Source: Bacteroidota bacterium
GTDB taxonomy: Bacteria > CLD3 > SB21
Assembly (NCBI GenBank): GCA_020438245.1
Contig: JAGQUY010000340.1
Span: forward strand, 1-9,980
Reading direction: 5' to 3'
DNA length: 9,980 nt
Positions 1 to 7,091 of the stretch are shown in pieces. Position numbers and translations under genes: made by a program. Each line of letters starts with the position of its first letter. The first letter of the stretch is position 1. The notes below the pieces were generated by a model, which worked only from the letters and a program-made list of their open reading frames with translations, was not told the DNA's origin and did not search any database.

Positions 1-1
1 C

Positions 2-1090
2 AAGGGTCGAGAAGTGAAAACGCAAGACAGGAAACCGGCCGATCTCACCTTTGTCATAGATGTATCCGGTTCCATGGACATGGAAAACCGCTTGGGCCTG
101 GTCAAAGGCACCCTGCTCACGTTGTTGAAAGAACTTAAGGGCAGTGATCGGGTGGGCATCGTGACCTACGGATCGGATGCGGAAGTCGTTTTGCCGCATA
201 CCGGTGACCATGAGGCGATTGAGAATGCAATTCGTGGACTTGTGAGCAATGGATCGACGAATGCGGAAGCGGGGCTGTGGCAGGGGTACAAACTGGCCGC
301 CGCACACACACGAGAAGGTGCTATCAGCAGGGTAATTCTCTGTACGGACGGGGTGGCCAATAATGGTGAAACATCGTCGGCGGGGTTGTTGAAGACGATC
401 GACAAATACAAGAAGCTGGGGATTACCCTCACGGCCTGCGGATTTGGAATGGGCAATTACAATGATGTTCTTATTGAACAACTGGCTACCAAGGGGGATG
501 GAACTTACTATTATATCGACGACATGAAGGAGGCACGCCGGGTCTTCGTCGAACAACTCACGGGAACTCTTCAGATAATTGCGAAAGATGTGAAGATTCA
601 GGTAACCTTTGATCCGAAATGGGTGAGCCGCTACCGACTGATCGGTTATGAAAAAAGAGACGTCAAAGACGAGGATTTCCGCAACGACAAGGTGGACGGA
701 GGTGAAATCGGTTCGGGTCACAGCGTAACCGCGCTGTACGAAATCAAAACTACAGCTCAGAAAGACGAAATAACCGGGACTATTACCATTCGGTACAAGA
801 CTCCGGACGGCAACCGGGCGGAAGAAGTAGTAGCTCCAATTTCACTTCATTCTGTAGAACATCCGGCGGAATTCAGCCGATTTATCGGGGCTGCCGCACT
901 GTATTGCGAAATCATGCGTGAGAGCTATTGGGCCAAACATCGGGACGTCAAAGAAGTAGTAGACTTACTGGATGATCTGGGTCCCGCTTTCAGAAGAGAA
1001 CATCCGTTTTGCGAGGATTTCAGAGACCTGGTCAGAACGACGTTGAGACTTCAAGAAGGCAAGATGGCCGATTTACCGGAGGCTCAATAA
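2..1090 (+). CDS. YfbK-like von Willebrand factor A domain protein, 5'-truncated by window edge
   Basis: This is the C-terminal part of a VWA-domain protein. The frame is open from base 2, and the GTG at 14 is probably an internal Val, because the residues before it continue the usual YfbK lead-in to the VWA strand. Counting from base 14, the metal-ion-dependent adhesion site is complete: DVSGS at residues 16-20, Thr82 in GSTN, and Asp112 in TDG. The VWA domain runs to about residue 190. The rest resembles the DUF3520 tail of YfbK, including GEIGSGHSVTALYEI at about 230-244. Family members usually have an N-terminal signal or lipoprotein region and a vWF_A N-terminal domain; these would lie upstream. 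VWA domains bind protein partners through a divalent metal, and the function of this family is unknown. The 3' end overlaps the convergent methyltransferase gene by 7 bp. The family call is from memory of the motifs and fairly sure. Confidence 0.88.
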   Translation, partial: KGREVKTQDRKPADLTFVIDVSGSMDMENRLGLVKGTLLTLLKELKGSDRVGIVTYGSDAEVVLPHTGDHEAIENAIRGLVSNGSTNAEAGLWQGYKLAAAHTREGAISRVILCTDGVANNGETSSAGLLKTIDKYKKLGITLTACGFGMGNYNDVLIEQLATKGDGTYYYIDDMKEARRVFVEQLTGTLQIIAKDVKIQVTFDPKWVSRYRLIGYEKRDVKDEDFRNDKVDGGEIGSGHSVTALYEIKTTAQKDEITGTITIRYKTPDGNRAEEVVAPISLHSVEHPAEFSRFIGAAALYCEIMRESYWAKHRDVKEVVDLLDDLGPAFRREHPFCEDFRDLVRTTLRLQEGKMADLPEAQ

Positions 1091-2544
1091 ATATCGACGG
1101 CAAGTACTTTTCTGCTCTTTGGCATTTGACTTTTGAGAGCGCCCTGGTGGATGACTCCGCATCCGAGTACGTAGCCGTTTCCGGAAACGACAACGCCGCC
1201 GCTCTCGATCCCAAAGGATTTTCTGATCATGCCGGCGGCCAAGTAGGTTTCGATATCAGACGGCTCCGACAGCGGGATCAAGTTATCGTGTATGTGATCG
1301 GCGAACAGTTGAGCCGCGTTTGTTGAAAGTTTCCATTCCCCGGCACGTCGGGTGCGGGCGATTCTCGTTCCGACACGGTGCGTAAAAATGCGATTCAGCA
1401 AATCTTCTCGGCCGGACCATTCGGCGGAAGTCACCAGAATTTCCTCTTCTTTAATGTGAAAGAGGTATTGGTCCCAAATCGACGCCGGAATACCGAAACG
1501 ATCTTCAAAGTACAGGCCCATTTGACGAATCGTGGGGTTGTCCGGTCCTGTCAACTCGTGATGGTTTTTGGGATTTGGAAACTCCCGCTTTGCCGGCTGG
1601 CCTTCGACAGGTCCCTTTTTCCGTACCGTTGCGACAAAAAAACCCTCCGGATTGATTTCCGAAGGCACCAGACGGACACATTGTTTCAATGTTGGATCGC
1701 CAACCCAGTCTGTGTGAGATGTGATGCCCTCCATGGAACGAATCGACGGATCAATAGATATCTGTTCCAGTTCAATGGGATACTTGTGCAACATTTTTTC
1801 GATCAGTTTTTCATTTTCATCCGGCGAAACGGTGCAAGTGCTGTACACGACCTTGCCACCGGTCTTGACCGCCTTGAGTGCACTGATCAATAGTTGCTCC
1901 TGAATGAATGCGTATTTCTGTACGAACTTCAGGTTTTCCACGGCTTCCGGCGCTTTATGAATGACACCCAGTGCAGAACAGGGTGCGTCCACCAACACTT
2001 TGTCAAAAACTTCCGGCAGAATCGTGCCGATTCGCTCACCCGGCATGTGAACCATGGCGGCATTGATGATACCCATTCGGTCCAGATTATGCGAGAGTGT
2101 TTTGATGCGTTTTCCATCCCAGTCGTTGGCTACAAGACATCCTTTGTTGCCCATCATCTGGGCGAGTTGTGTAGTCTTGGATCCGGGAGCAGCTGAAATA
2201 TCCAATACAAGATCCGTTGACGTCGGATTCAACACCAGAGGAGGCATCATCGAAGCGACGCCTTGGATATAGATCAATCCTAAGAAATGCTCGAGCGTCT
2301 TGCTGATTAAGGTCGGTTCTTCCTCGATTCGCCACGCATCACGGTAAAATTCAAGCGGTTGCACTTTAAATCCGGCGGCCTCGAGCGTTTTTCTGATTTT
2401 CTCCGGAGCGGACTTGAGCGTGTTGACCCTAACGGAGGTACGTTTCTCAATGGCAAGACCCTTTTCAAAAGACTCCAATGTCTGTGGTGAGATAGAGGAT
2501 AGATAGTCTGCCAGTTCTTTCGAGAAAGTCGCGGGTGGAATCAT
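1084..2544 (-). CDS. RsmB/RsmF/NOP2-family RNA (cytosine-5)-methyltransferase
   Basis: This is a SAM-dependent RNA m5C methyltransferase of 486 residues from the ATG at 2544. A TTG six bases upstream (2550) is an alternative start, and neither has a clear ribosome-binding site. The SAM loop AAPGSKTTQ is at about residues 118-126. The two family cysteines are present: Cys189 in DAPCSALG (motif IV) and Cys237 in STCTVSPDENE (motif VI). In this family the motif VI Cys attacks C6 of the target cytosine and the motif IV Cys helps release the product. After about residue 310 there is an extension ending in a PUA-like segment (GYVLGCGVIHQGALKSQMPKS), as in RsmF-type enzymes that methylate 16S rRNA. 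The RsmF assignment is inference from the AAPGSKT motif and this tail. It lies downstream of tRNA-Ala and an intrinsic terminator ending about 20 bases before the start, so its own promoter is not obvious. Its stop overlaps the convergent VWA gene. Confidence 0.92.
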   Translation of the reverse strand: MIPPATFSKELADYLSSISPQTLESFEKGLAIEKRTSVRVNTLKSAPEKIRKTLEAAGFKVQPLEFYRDAWRIEEEPTLISKTLEHFLGLIYIQGVASMMPPLVLNPTSTDLVLDISAAPGSKTTQLAQMMGNKGCLVANDWDGKRIKTLSHNLDRMGIINAAMVHMPGERIGTILPEVFDKVLVDAPCSALGVIHKAPEAVENLKFVQKYAFIQEQLLISALKAVKTGGKVVYSTCTVSPDENEKLIEKMLHKYPIELEQISIDPSIRSMEGITSHTDWVGDPTLKQCVRLVPSEINPEGFFVATVRKKGPVEGQPAKREFPNPKNHHELTGPDNPTIRQMGLYFEDRFGIPASIWDQYLFHIKEEEILVTSAEWSGREDLLNRIFTHRVGTRIARTRRAGEWKLSTNAAQLFADHIHDNLIPLSEPSDIETYLAAGMIRKSFGIESGGVVVSGNGYVLGCGVIHQGALKSQMPKSRKVLAVDIY

Positions 2545-2565
2545 CTTCAATCGTACTTAATAAAT

Positions 2566-2592
2566 GAAAAAGCCGCTTGTTTTGCCAAGCGG
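2566..2592 (-). terminator. Intrinsic terminator after tRNA-Ala
   Basis: Read on the minus strand, CCGCTTG and CAAGCGG (2586-2592 and 2573-2579) form a perfect 7-bp stem with a 6-base loop, followed at once by CTTTTTCATTT. This is a classical rho-independent terminator, placed about 80 bases after the tRNA 3' end and about 20 bases before the methyltransferase start. It should stop transcripts coming from the tRNA and the upstream acetyltransferase/GDH genes, or act as an attenuator for the methyltransferase. Confidence 0.8.
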
Positions 2593-2673
2593 ACGCGAAA
2601 GAGAGTACATCTTCCAAGGAAGCGCTTGCGAGAGCATTCTTGACCTCGAAAGAGTGGGTGATTATTTCTCAAG

Positions 2674-2747
2674 TGGAGCTGAGGGGGATCGAACCCCTGA
2701 CCTCATCATTGCGAACGATGCGCTCTCCCAAACTGAGCTACAGCCCC
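2674..2747 (-). tRNA. tRNA-Ala (anticodon CGC)
   Basis: A full cloverleaf of 74 nt can be folded on the minus strand. The acceptor stem is GGGGCTG with CAGCTCC, the D stem GCTC/GAGC, the anticodon stem CATCG/TGATG with loop TTCGCAA, and the T arm AGGGG-TTCGATC-CCCCT, with discriminator A73. The anticodon CGC (plus bases 2711-2713) reads GCG alanine codons. The acceptor has the G3:U70 wobble that identifies tRNA-Ala to alanyl-tRNA synthetase. The 3' CCA is not encoded (the next bases are CTT), so it must be added by a CCA-adding enzyme. The anticodon stem closes with a G-U pair. It lies 57 bases after the acetyltransferase stop and before the intrinsic terminator at 2566-2592. Confidence 0.97.
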
Positions 2748-2769
2748 GTACATCTTCTCAAGGATCGGC

Positions 2770-2798
2770 AATTTATGTGGCGCCTCCCATAAAGGCAA
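2770..2798 (-). promoter_or_regulatory. Possible promoter for tRNA-Ala
   Basis: On the minus strand TTGCCT (2798-2793) is followed after exactly 17 bases by TAAATT (2775-2770), about 22 bases before the tRNA 5' end. Each hexamer matches the sigma70 consensus at 4 of 6 positions. The site falls just after the acetyltransferase stop codon, which would let the tRNA be transcribed separately. The match is weak and could be chance. Confidence 0.3.
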
Positions 2799-2804
2799 CA
2801 GTTT

Positions 2805-3386
2805 TTAACGCCTAATTCGGCCAAAATATTCGTGCCGAAGAACACTGTACATAAAGTGATCACAGCGGCGGCCTCGTATGTTGAAATATTCCCTGAGGGT
2901 TCCTTCCTTCTGAAATCCGACCTTCTCCAACAGCCTTGCGGAAGCCACATTGTCAACCGCGCATTTCGCTTCCACGCGGTACAGTCCAGCTTCGAGGAAA
3001 ACTTTTCTCAACATCATCTGCAGAGCCTCTGTCCCATATCCTTTTTGATGGTGCTTTTGGGAAACGCTGTAGCCGATTTCGCCGATCAAATGCTCCCAGG
3101 TGCGAATACTTAGAGTCATCCACCCGATCGCATCGTTGGTTTCTTTCCTTTCAATAATCCATTGAAAACGGTCTTTTGAGTAATCAGGTAACGTGTTGGT
3201 CGTCAGCTTCTCCAAATCGGCCCGAATTTGATCCGGGTTAAGATAAATAAGAGGTTGATGTTCCACTACCGCTTCTTCCCGACGCCAGTCGTGCATCGCC
3301 TGCGCGTCTGCAGGCGTCGGATCGCGGAGATACACCCGTGAAACTGATTCGGGGCTTGGTACGGCCGAATAAATAGGTTGTATCAT
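2805..3386 (-). CDS. GNAT-family N-acetyltransferase (RimJ/RimL type)
   Basis: This 193-residue protein has the single-domain layout of RimJ/RimL-like GNAT acetyltransferases, which move an acetyl group from acetyl-CoA to a protein N-terminus or small amine. Motif A, which holds the CoA pyrophosphate, is HHQKGYGTEAL at about residues 112-122. Motif B follows as NVASARLLEKVGF at about 146-158, with the usual Asn and Ser. The opening VYLRDPTPADAQAMHDW (about 18-34) is the usual first strand and helix of the group. Its ATG overlaps the glutamate dehydrogenase stop codon in an ATGA arrangement, so translation is probably coupled and the two genes share a transcript. The substrate cannot be told from sequence; many members of this group are annotated without a known target, and nothing here ties it to a ribosomal protein. 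Confidence 0.9.
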   Translation of the reverse strand: MIQPIYSAVPSPESVSRVYLRDPTPADAQAMHDWRREEAVVEHQPLIYLNPDQIRADLEKLTTNTLPDYSKDRFQWIIERKETNDAIGWMTLSIRTWEHLIGEIGYSVSQKHHQKGYGTEALQMMLRKVFLEAGLYRVEAKCAVDNVASARLLEKVGFQKEGTLREYFNIRGRRCDHFMYSVLRHEYFGRIRR

Positions 3387-4639
3387 ACGCCTCGGAGTTT
3401 GCTGACCCTTGCCACTTCGTCGATGGCGAGCATAAAAGCGCTTGTCCGCATCGAAACCTTGTGAGCCGTTGCATTGTCGGCCACCTGATGAAATGCCTTA
3501 TCAAGGATCTTTTTCAATTCTTCGTTGACCTTTTCTTCTTCCCAATTGAAGTGTTGCATATTCTGAGCCCACTCAAAATACGAAACGGTGACGCCGCCTG
3601 CATTGGCAAGGATATCCGGAATAACCGGGATTCCTTTTTTCTCCAGGATCAGGTCGGCCGCGGGCGTGACCGGCCCGTTGGCGCCCTCCACAATCAGCTT
3701 TGCCTTGATTCGATCTGCATTTTTTGAAGTGATCACGTGACCCAACGCAGCGGGGACAAGAATGTCACATTCCATCTCGAGTAACTGATCGTTGGAAACG
3801 GCATCGGCCCCATCAAAGCCCTTCATGTTTTTGTTTTCTCGCACGTACGTCCAAGCCTTGGGAATGTCGATGCCGCCCGCATTATGATAGCCGCCGGAGA
3901 TATCGCTGATTGCAATAACCTTGCAGCCCAACTCATGGAGGAATTTGGCTGCATACGAACCGACGTTACCGAACCCCTGAACGACGACCCGCGCGCCTTG
4001 CAGTTTTATTCCCGATCGCTTTGCGGCCTGAATGGCCACGTAGCTCACACCACGACCCGTTGCGGCCTCTCTGCCCTGCGAACCGCCAATGGCTATCGGC
4101 TTACCCGTAATACACGCCGGCATATAACCGTGACGTTTTCCGTACTCGTCGCTCATCCAAGCCATCACCTTTGCGTTGGTGTTCACATCCGGCGCCGGAA
4201 TGTCGCGCAATGGCCCGATCACGAGATCGACTTTTCGAATGTAATTTCTGGAAATTTGCTCCAGTTCCCGTTCCGACAACGTTGAAGGATCGCAGCAGAC
4301 ACCACCCTTGGCACCGCCAAATGGAATTTTTACAATGGCACATTTCCAGGTCATGAGACTGGCCAGCGCACGAACTTCGTCCATGTTGACTTCGGGGTGG
4401 AAGCGGATTCCGCCTTTGTAGGGTCCCCGAGCACCGTTATGATGAACACGAAATCCGAGAAAATCATCCAGATCGCCATTATCCCTTCGAACCGTGACAG
4501 ACACCCGGATTTCCCGGTACGTGTTTTTCAGCATTCGAGGATAGCCGTTCTCCAGGTCCAAATGCTCCGCGGCTTTGTCAAAGTAGTAATTGACGGATTC
4601 ATACGGATTCATCGAGTCGGTTGGATTGATCAACGTCAT
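3383..4639 (-). CDS. gdhA: Glutamate dehydrogenase (Glu/Leu/Phe/Val dehydrogenase family)
   Basis: This enzyme interconverts glutamate and 2-oxoglutarate plus ammonia with NAD(P), linking carbon and nitrogen metabolism in the cytoplasm. The chosen start (418 residues) has GGGAG five bases upstream. The longer frame to 4693 adds 18 residues rich in Phe/Leu that the family lacks. Three key lysines have the spacing of hexameric GDHs: Lys75 in GPYKGGIRFHP, Lys99 in MTWKCA, and Lys111 in GGAKGG, the likely catalytic base. Asp151 is in APDVNTN. The Rossmann nucleotide loop GFGNVG is at 222-227. KGGIRFHP and the overall length favour glutamate over leucine dehydrogenase, in the GudB/RocG-like group; coenzyme preference is not settled here. 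It lies 82 bases after the DUF6588-like gene and overlaps the acetyltransferase gene by 4 bases. Confidence 0.95.
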   Translation of the reverse strand: MTLINPTDSMNPYESVNYYFDKAAEHLDLENGYPRMLKNTYREIRVSVTVRRDNGDLDDFLGFRVHHNGARGPYKGGIRFHPEVNMDEVRALASLMTWKCAIVKIPFGGAKGGVCCDPSTLSERELEQISRNYIRKVDLVIGPLRDIPAPDVNTNAKVMAWMSDEYGKRHGYMPACITGKPIAIGGSQGREAATGRGVSYVAIQAAKRSGIKLQGARVVVQGFGNVGSYAAKFLHELGCKVIAISDISGGYHNAGGIDIPKAWTYVRENKNMKGFDGADAVSNDQLLEMECDILVPAALGHVITSKNADRIKAKLIVEGANGPVTPAADLILEKKGIPVIPDILANAGGVTVSYFEWAQNMQHFNWEEEKVNEELKKILDKAFHQVADNATAHKVSMRTSAFMLAIDEVARVSKLRGV

Positions 4640-4643
4640 GAGT

Positions 4644-4649
4644 TCTCCC
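4644..4649 (-). promoter_or_regulatory. Ribosome-binding site fixing the glutamate dehydrogenase start
   Basis: GGGAGA on the minus strand lies 4-5 bases before the ATG at 4639. It supports that start over the in-frame ATG at 4693, which has no such site and would add an untypical hydrophobic N-terminus. Confidence 0.7.
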
Positions 4650-4721
4650 GATTTTTCAAATTGAAAGAAAAAGTAAAGCAATGAAGCTGTCAATTCAACT
4701 AAAAAGGCCGTCGAGGAGGAA

Positions 4722-5816
4722 TCAGAAAGCGAGGGTCAATCCGACGCTGTAGGAGGGATATTTCGCCAAACTGTAATCCAGGTTGACATTGGCAACCAGG
4801 AAACGAAAGCTCGACCCGATGGTAATCCGGGCACGATTATCCCCTTTGAGATCAAATCCTGTTTTTTCAAGTTGGCCGGTGCTGTTTGTATAGTCGTATT
4901 GAACGTTAATGGTAGAGGATTCAACCATTACGCCCGCGTAAGGGTACACATGAAGCCATTGCCAGCCAACCTGTTTGCCTGCAGTAAAGCCGAAGGCGGT
5001 AGTCTTCATTTCAAAAAAACGGCCCTGTTTCAGTCTTTGGCTGAATAATAAAATGGACAAATCTACCGGCCATTTTCTCTCCATCCACACAGCCGGGTTG
5101 TGCTGAAGCCCCCACCCAAAGTAGGTTAGCTTCCCAAGAGCGCCGGAGTTCCTGGGAGGGAAAAAACGAAAAGTGAAGTACGTGCCCGCGAGTGTACCAA
5201 TGGTCGTTTGCCAGGCGAACCAACCGACAAGCGGTAATTCCAAGCCTCTGACAGGGAGGACGGACTCCTCTCCTTGTGCTGCCAGATCGACATCAAGGGT
5301 TTGGTTCGTCACCGGGTCGGTATAGGAAATAACCGCGCCGGTGTATGCTATATGTAAACTGTCGTTCTTACTGCCAATTGCCGTAGGGCCGCTCATTCGT
5401 ACCCGGACTGCCGATCCGATGATCTGGTCAATCAGAGCTGCCTGAACCTCTTGTTTTTGACTCAAAGTCAGATGGGAGAATTCGTTGCTCGTGTACACAA
5501 AACCAGTAATCTTCGCGGCCTGCAGGCTGTCCAATCGCAGATCGCCGTTTGCAGTAAATTTCCGGTCTTTGCTTCCAAACGTCGAACCCATGGCAATGAC
5601 GCCCATTTCGAAGTGAAAGCCAAGTTTCTTGGCCGGTGGCGTGCGATGAAACCAGCCGGTATTCATACTCGTGCCCATGCCGGAAGCTACCGGTGAAATA
5701 TACCCTTTCGCAAACGAGGAAGTCAGTTGAGAAACAGAGGATCGAAGATCATTTTGCGCCCGGCCCAGCATCGGGCAAAAGACGCAAACGACAACTGCAA
5801 AGATAAATCTACTCAT
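4722..5816 (-). CDS. DUF6588-like secreted/outer-membrane beta-rich protein
   Basis: This 364-residue protein begins with a signal peptide: basic start MSR, hydrophobic core FIFAVVVCVF, and a likely cut after residue 20 (LGRA before Q). The mature part is beta-rich, with alternating aromatic and polar stretches, no internal transmembrane helix, and a terminal Phe (SVGLTLAF), as expected for an outer-membrane barrel. The segment GMGTSMNTGWFHRTPPAK near 46-63 and the later pattern of LPLVGW, FTFRFFPP and LTYFGWGLQHN resemble the DUF6588 family of Bacteroidota, whose function is unknown. The resemblance is judged by memory. It sits 51 bases after the amidohydrolase stop and 82 bases before glutamate dehydrogenase, in the same direction. 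No clear ribosome-binding site is seen, though the signal peptide supports the start. Confidence 0.8.
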   Translation of the reverse strand: MSRFIFAVVVCVFCPMLGRAQNDLRSSVSQLTSSFAKGYISPVASGMGTSMNTGWFHRTPPAKKLGFHFEMGVIAMGSTFGSKDRKFTANGDLRLDSLQAAKITGFVYTSNEFSHLTLSQKQEVQAALIDQIIGSAVRVRMSGPTAIGSKNDSLHIAYTGAVISYTDPVTNQTLDVDLAAQGEESVLPVRGLELPLVGWFAWQTTIGTLAGTYFTFRFFPPRNSGALGKLTYFGWGLQHNPAVWMERKWPVDLSILLFSQRLKQGRFFEMKTTAFGFTAGKQVGWQWLHVYPYAGVMVESSTINVQYDYTNSTGQLEKTGFDLKGDNRARITIGSSFRFLVANVNLDYSLAKYPSYSVGLTLAF

Positions 5817-5867
5817 AGGAATAATCTCAGGTTTGGAATGAATTCACTCATCGGCAACAGGTAAACA

Positions 5868-7082
5868 TTATAATTTTGTAATTTCGGTGAGGAAATCCAA
5901 GCCTTTCACTAAACAGGCAAACGGGTCTTCCGTTTTTTGGATCGACCGGATTGCGATCAGTGCAGCATCTTTTCCGGTTTCTATACTGCCGATACGTTCC
6001 CCAAACCCTATTGCCTGCGCACCGTTCAGTGTTGCCATTTTCAGAACAGTCTCCGGAGGAATCGAGGGGTGAATGCTGTGGAGCGCCTTCATCTCATTCC
6101 ATAAGACGAGGTCGTCGCAGCTGGCCAAACTGTCCGTGCCGATGCATACCGTAATGCCGGCCTCCAGCATTCTTTTCACCGGCGCTGTTCCGCCGACATC
6201 GATACGCGCATTACTTCGGGGGCAGGTACAAACAAAGGAGCGGGTTTCGGCTAGTATAGAAAGGTCATTTTCATTGACGTGTACTGCGTGGACAACCATC
6301 GTCCGGTCACCAAGCAGCCCCAACGAATGGACGTACTCAACCGGACTTTGACCCGGTGCGCTCCAGGATGCATCCCATCGACCGATCCGTTCGATCATTG
6401 ATTTCATTGGGCCGACCCCGGTTTTCAAAAACTCAACCTCATCGATTGATTCCGCCAGGTGGATGGACGTGCGCGAATTTTCAGAATGCAGGTGCCTCCC
6501 GATCAATTCGAACAAGGGTTTCGAAACGGAATAGGGTGCGTGGGGTGCAAGCGTTTGTTGGATCCGCTCATCGTCAAACGAAACGATCTTCGAAAAAAAC
6601 TCTTCAAATCGCTGTTTGGCAATGTGATTGGCAAACCCCGTAACCTCGTTGAAAACCGTCGCATATAGACCGCTCCGTCTCAGATACGGCAGAGCGGTTG
6701 CCGCATGGTTGGCAATATCACCGACAGCAACCGTACCCGATTCTACCATAGACCGGATAGCCTTTTCACAGTCAGCCAGTACGGTTGCCTCTGAAAAATT
6801 CATTCGGGTGGTAATGGTTTGAAAAGCCCACTCCGAAAAATCGAGGCCTGCGGGCACGACGTTTTTCATCATGGAAAGTTCAAGATGCGTATGGGCGTTC
6901 ACGAGACCGGGCAGGATGATCGCGTGTTCCAAAAGGTTTGGTTTTATCGAGGGATATTTGGGTATGAGTATTTCTGCAGGACCGACATCGGCAATGCGGT
7001 GGAGGTCGTCAATAAGAACAGCGCCATTCCGAATGGGTGAAGAGCGTATGGGCAGAACCCAATCGGCGCAGTACAGCTTCAC
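5868..7082 (-). CDS. Metal-dependent amidohydrolase, chlorohydrolase/deaminase (MtaD/SsnA/MqnX-like)
   Basis: This is a cytoplasmic amidohydrolase of 404 residues starting at a GTG, 9 bases after the guaB stop. The start is set by the usual family opening of a short strand then an Asn-Gly-Ala turn (RNGAVLI). Metal and active-site motifs are complete: HTH at residues 64-66 in PGLVNAHTHLELS, His208 and Glu211 in IHLAES, His265/His268 in HAVHV, CPRSN at 287-291, and Asp317 in GTDS. The set is that of zinc hydrolases that deaminate adenosine or guanine derivatives, such as methylthioadenosine/S-adenosylhomocysteine deaminase, guanine deaminase and aminodeoxyfutalosine deaminase (MqnX) of menaquinone synthesis. 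The substrate cannot be fixed from these motifs. The immediate position after guaB suggests a purine-type substrate, but this is only context. No clear ribosome-binding site is seen, so translation may be coupled to guaB. Confidence 0.9.
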   Translation of the reverse strand: MKLYCADWVLPIRSSPIRNGAVLIDDLHRIADVGPAEILIPKYPSIKPNLLEHAIILPGLVNAHTHLELSMMKNVVPAGLDFSEWAFQTITTRMNFSEATVLADCEKAIRSMVESGTVAVGDIANHAATALPYLRRSGLYATVFNEVTGFANHIAKQRFEEFFSKIVSFDDERIQQTLAPHAPYSVSKPLFELIGRHLHSENSRTSIHLAESIDEVEFLKTGVGPMKSMIERIGRWDASWSAPGQSPVEYVHSLGLLGDRTMVVHAVHVNENDLSILAETRSFVCTCPRSNARIDVGGTAPVKRMLEAGITVCIGTDSLASCDDLVLWNEMKALHSIHPSIPPETVLKMATLNGAQAIGFGERIGSIETGKDAALIAIRSIQKTEDPFACLVKGLDFLTEITKL

Positions 7083-7091
7083 GGCCGCGAA

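Noticed and set aside
2564..2815. A short plus-strand open frame covering the tRNA
   Set aside because: It includes GAEGDRTPD-like residues that arise from reading the opposite strand of a tRNA gene, a common source of false protein predictions.
4640..4693. An 18-residue N-terminal extension of glutamate dehydrogenase
   Set aside because: The extra Leu/Phe-rich residues are not found in the family, and the ATG at 4639 has GGGAG at the right distance.
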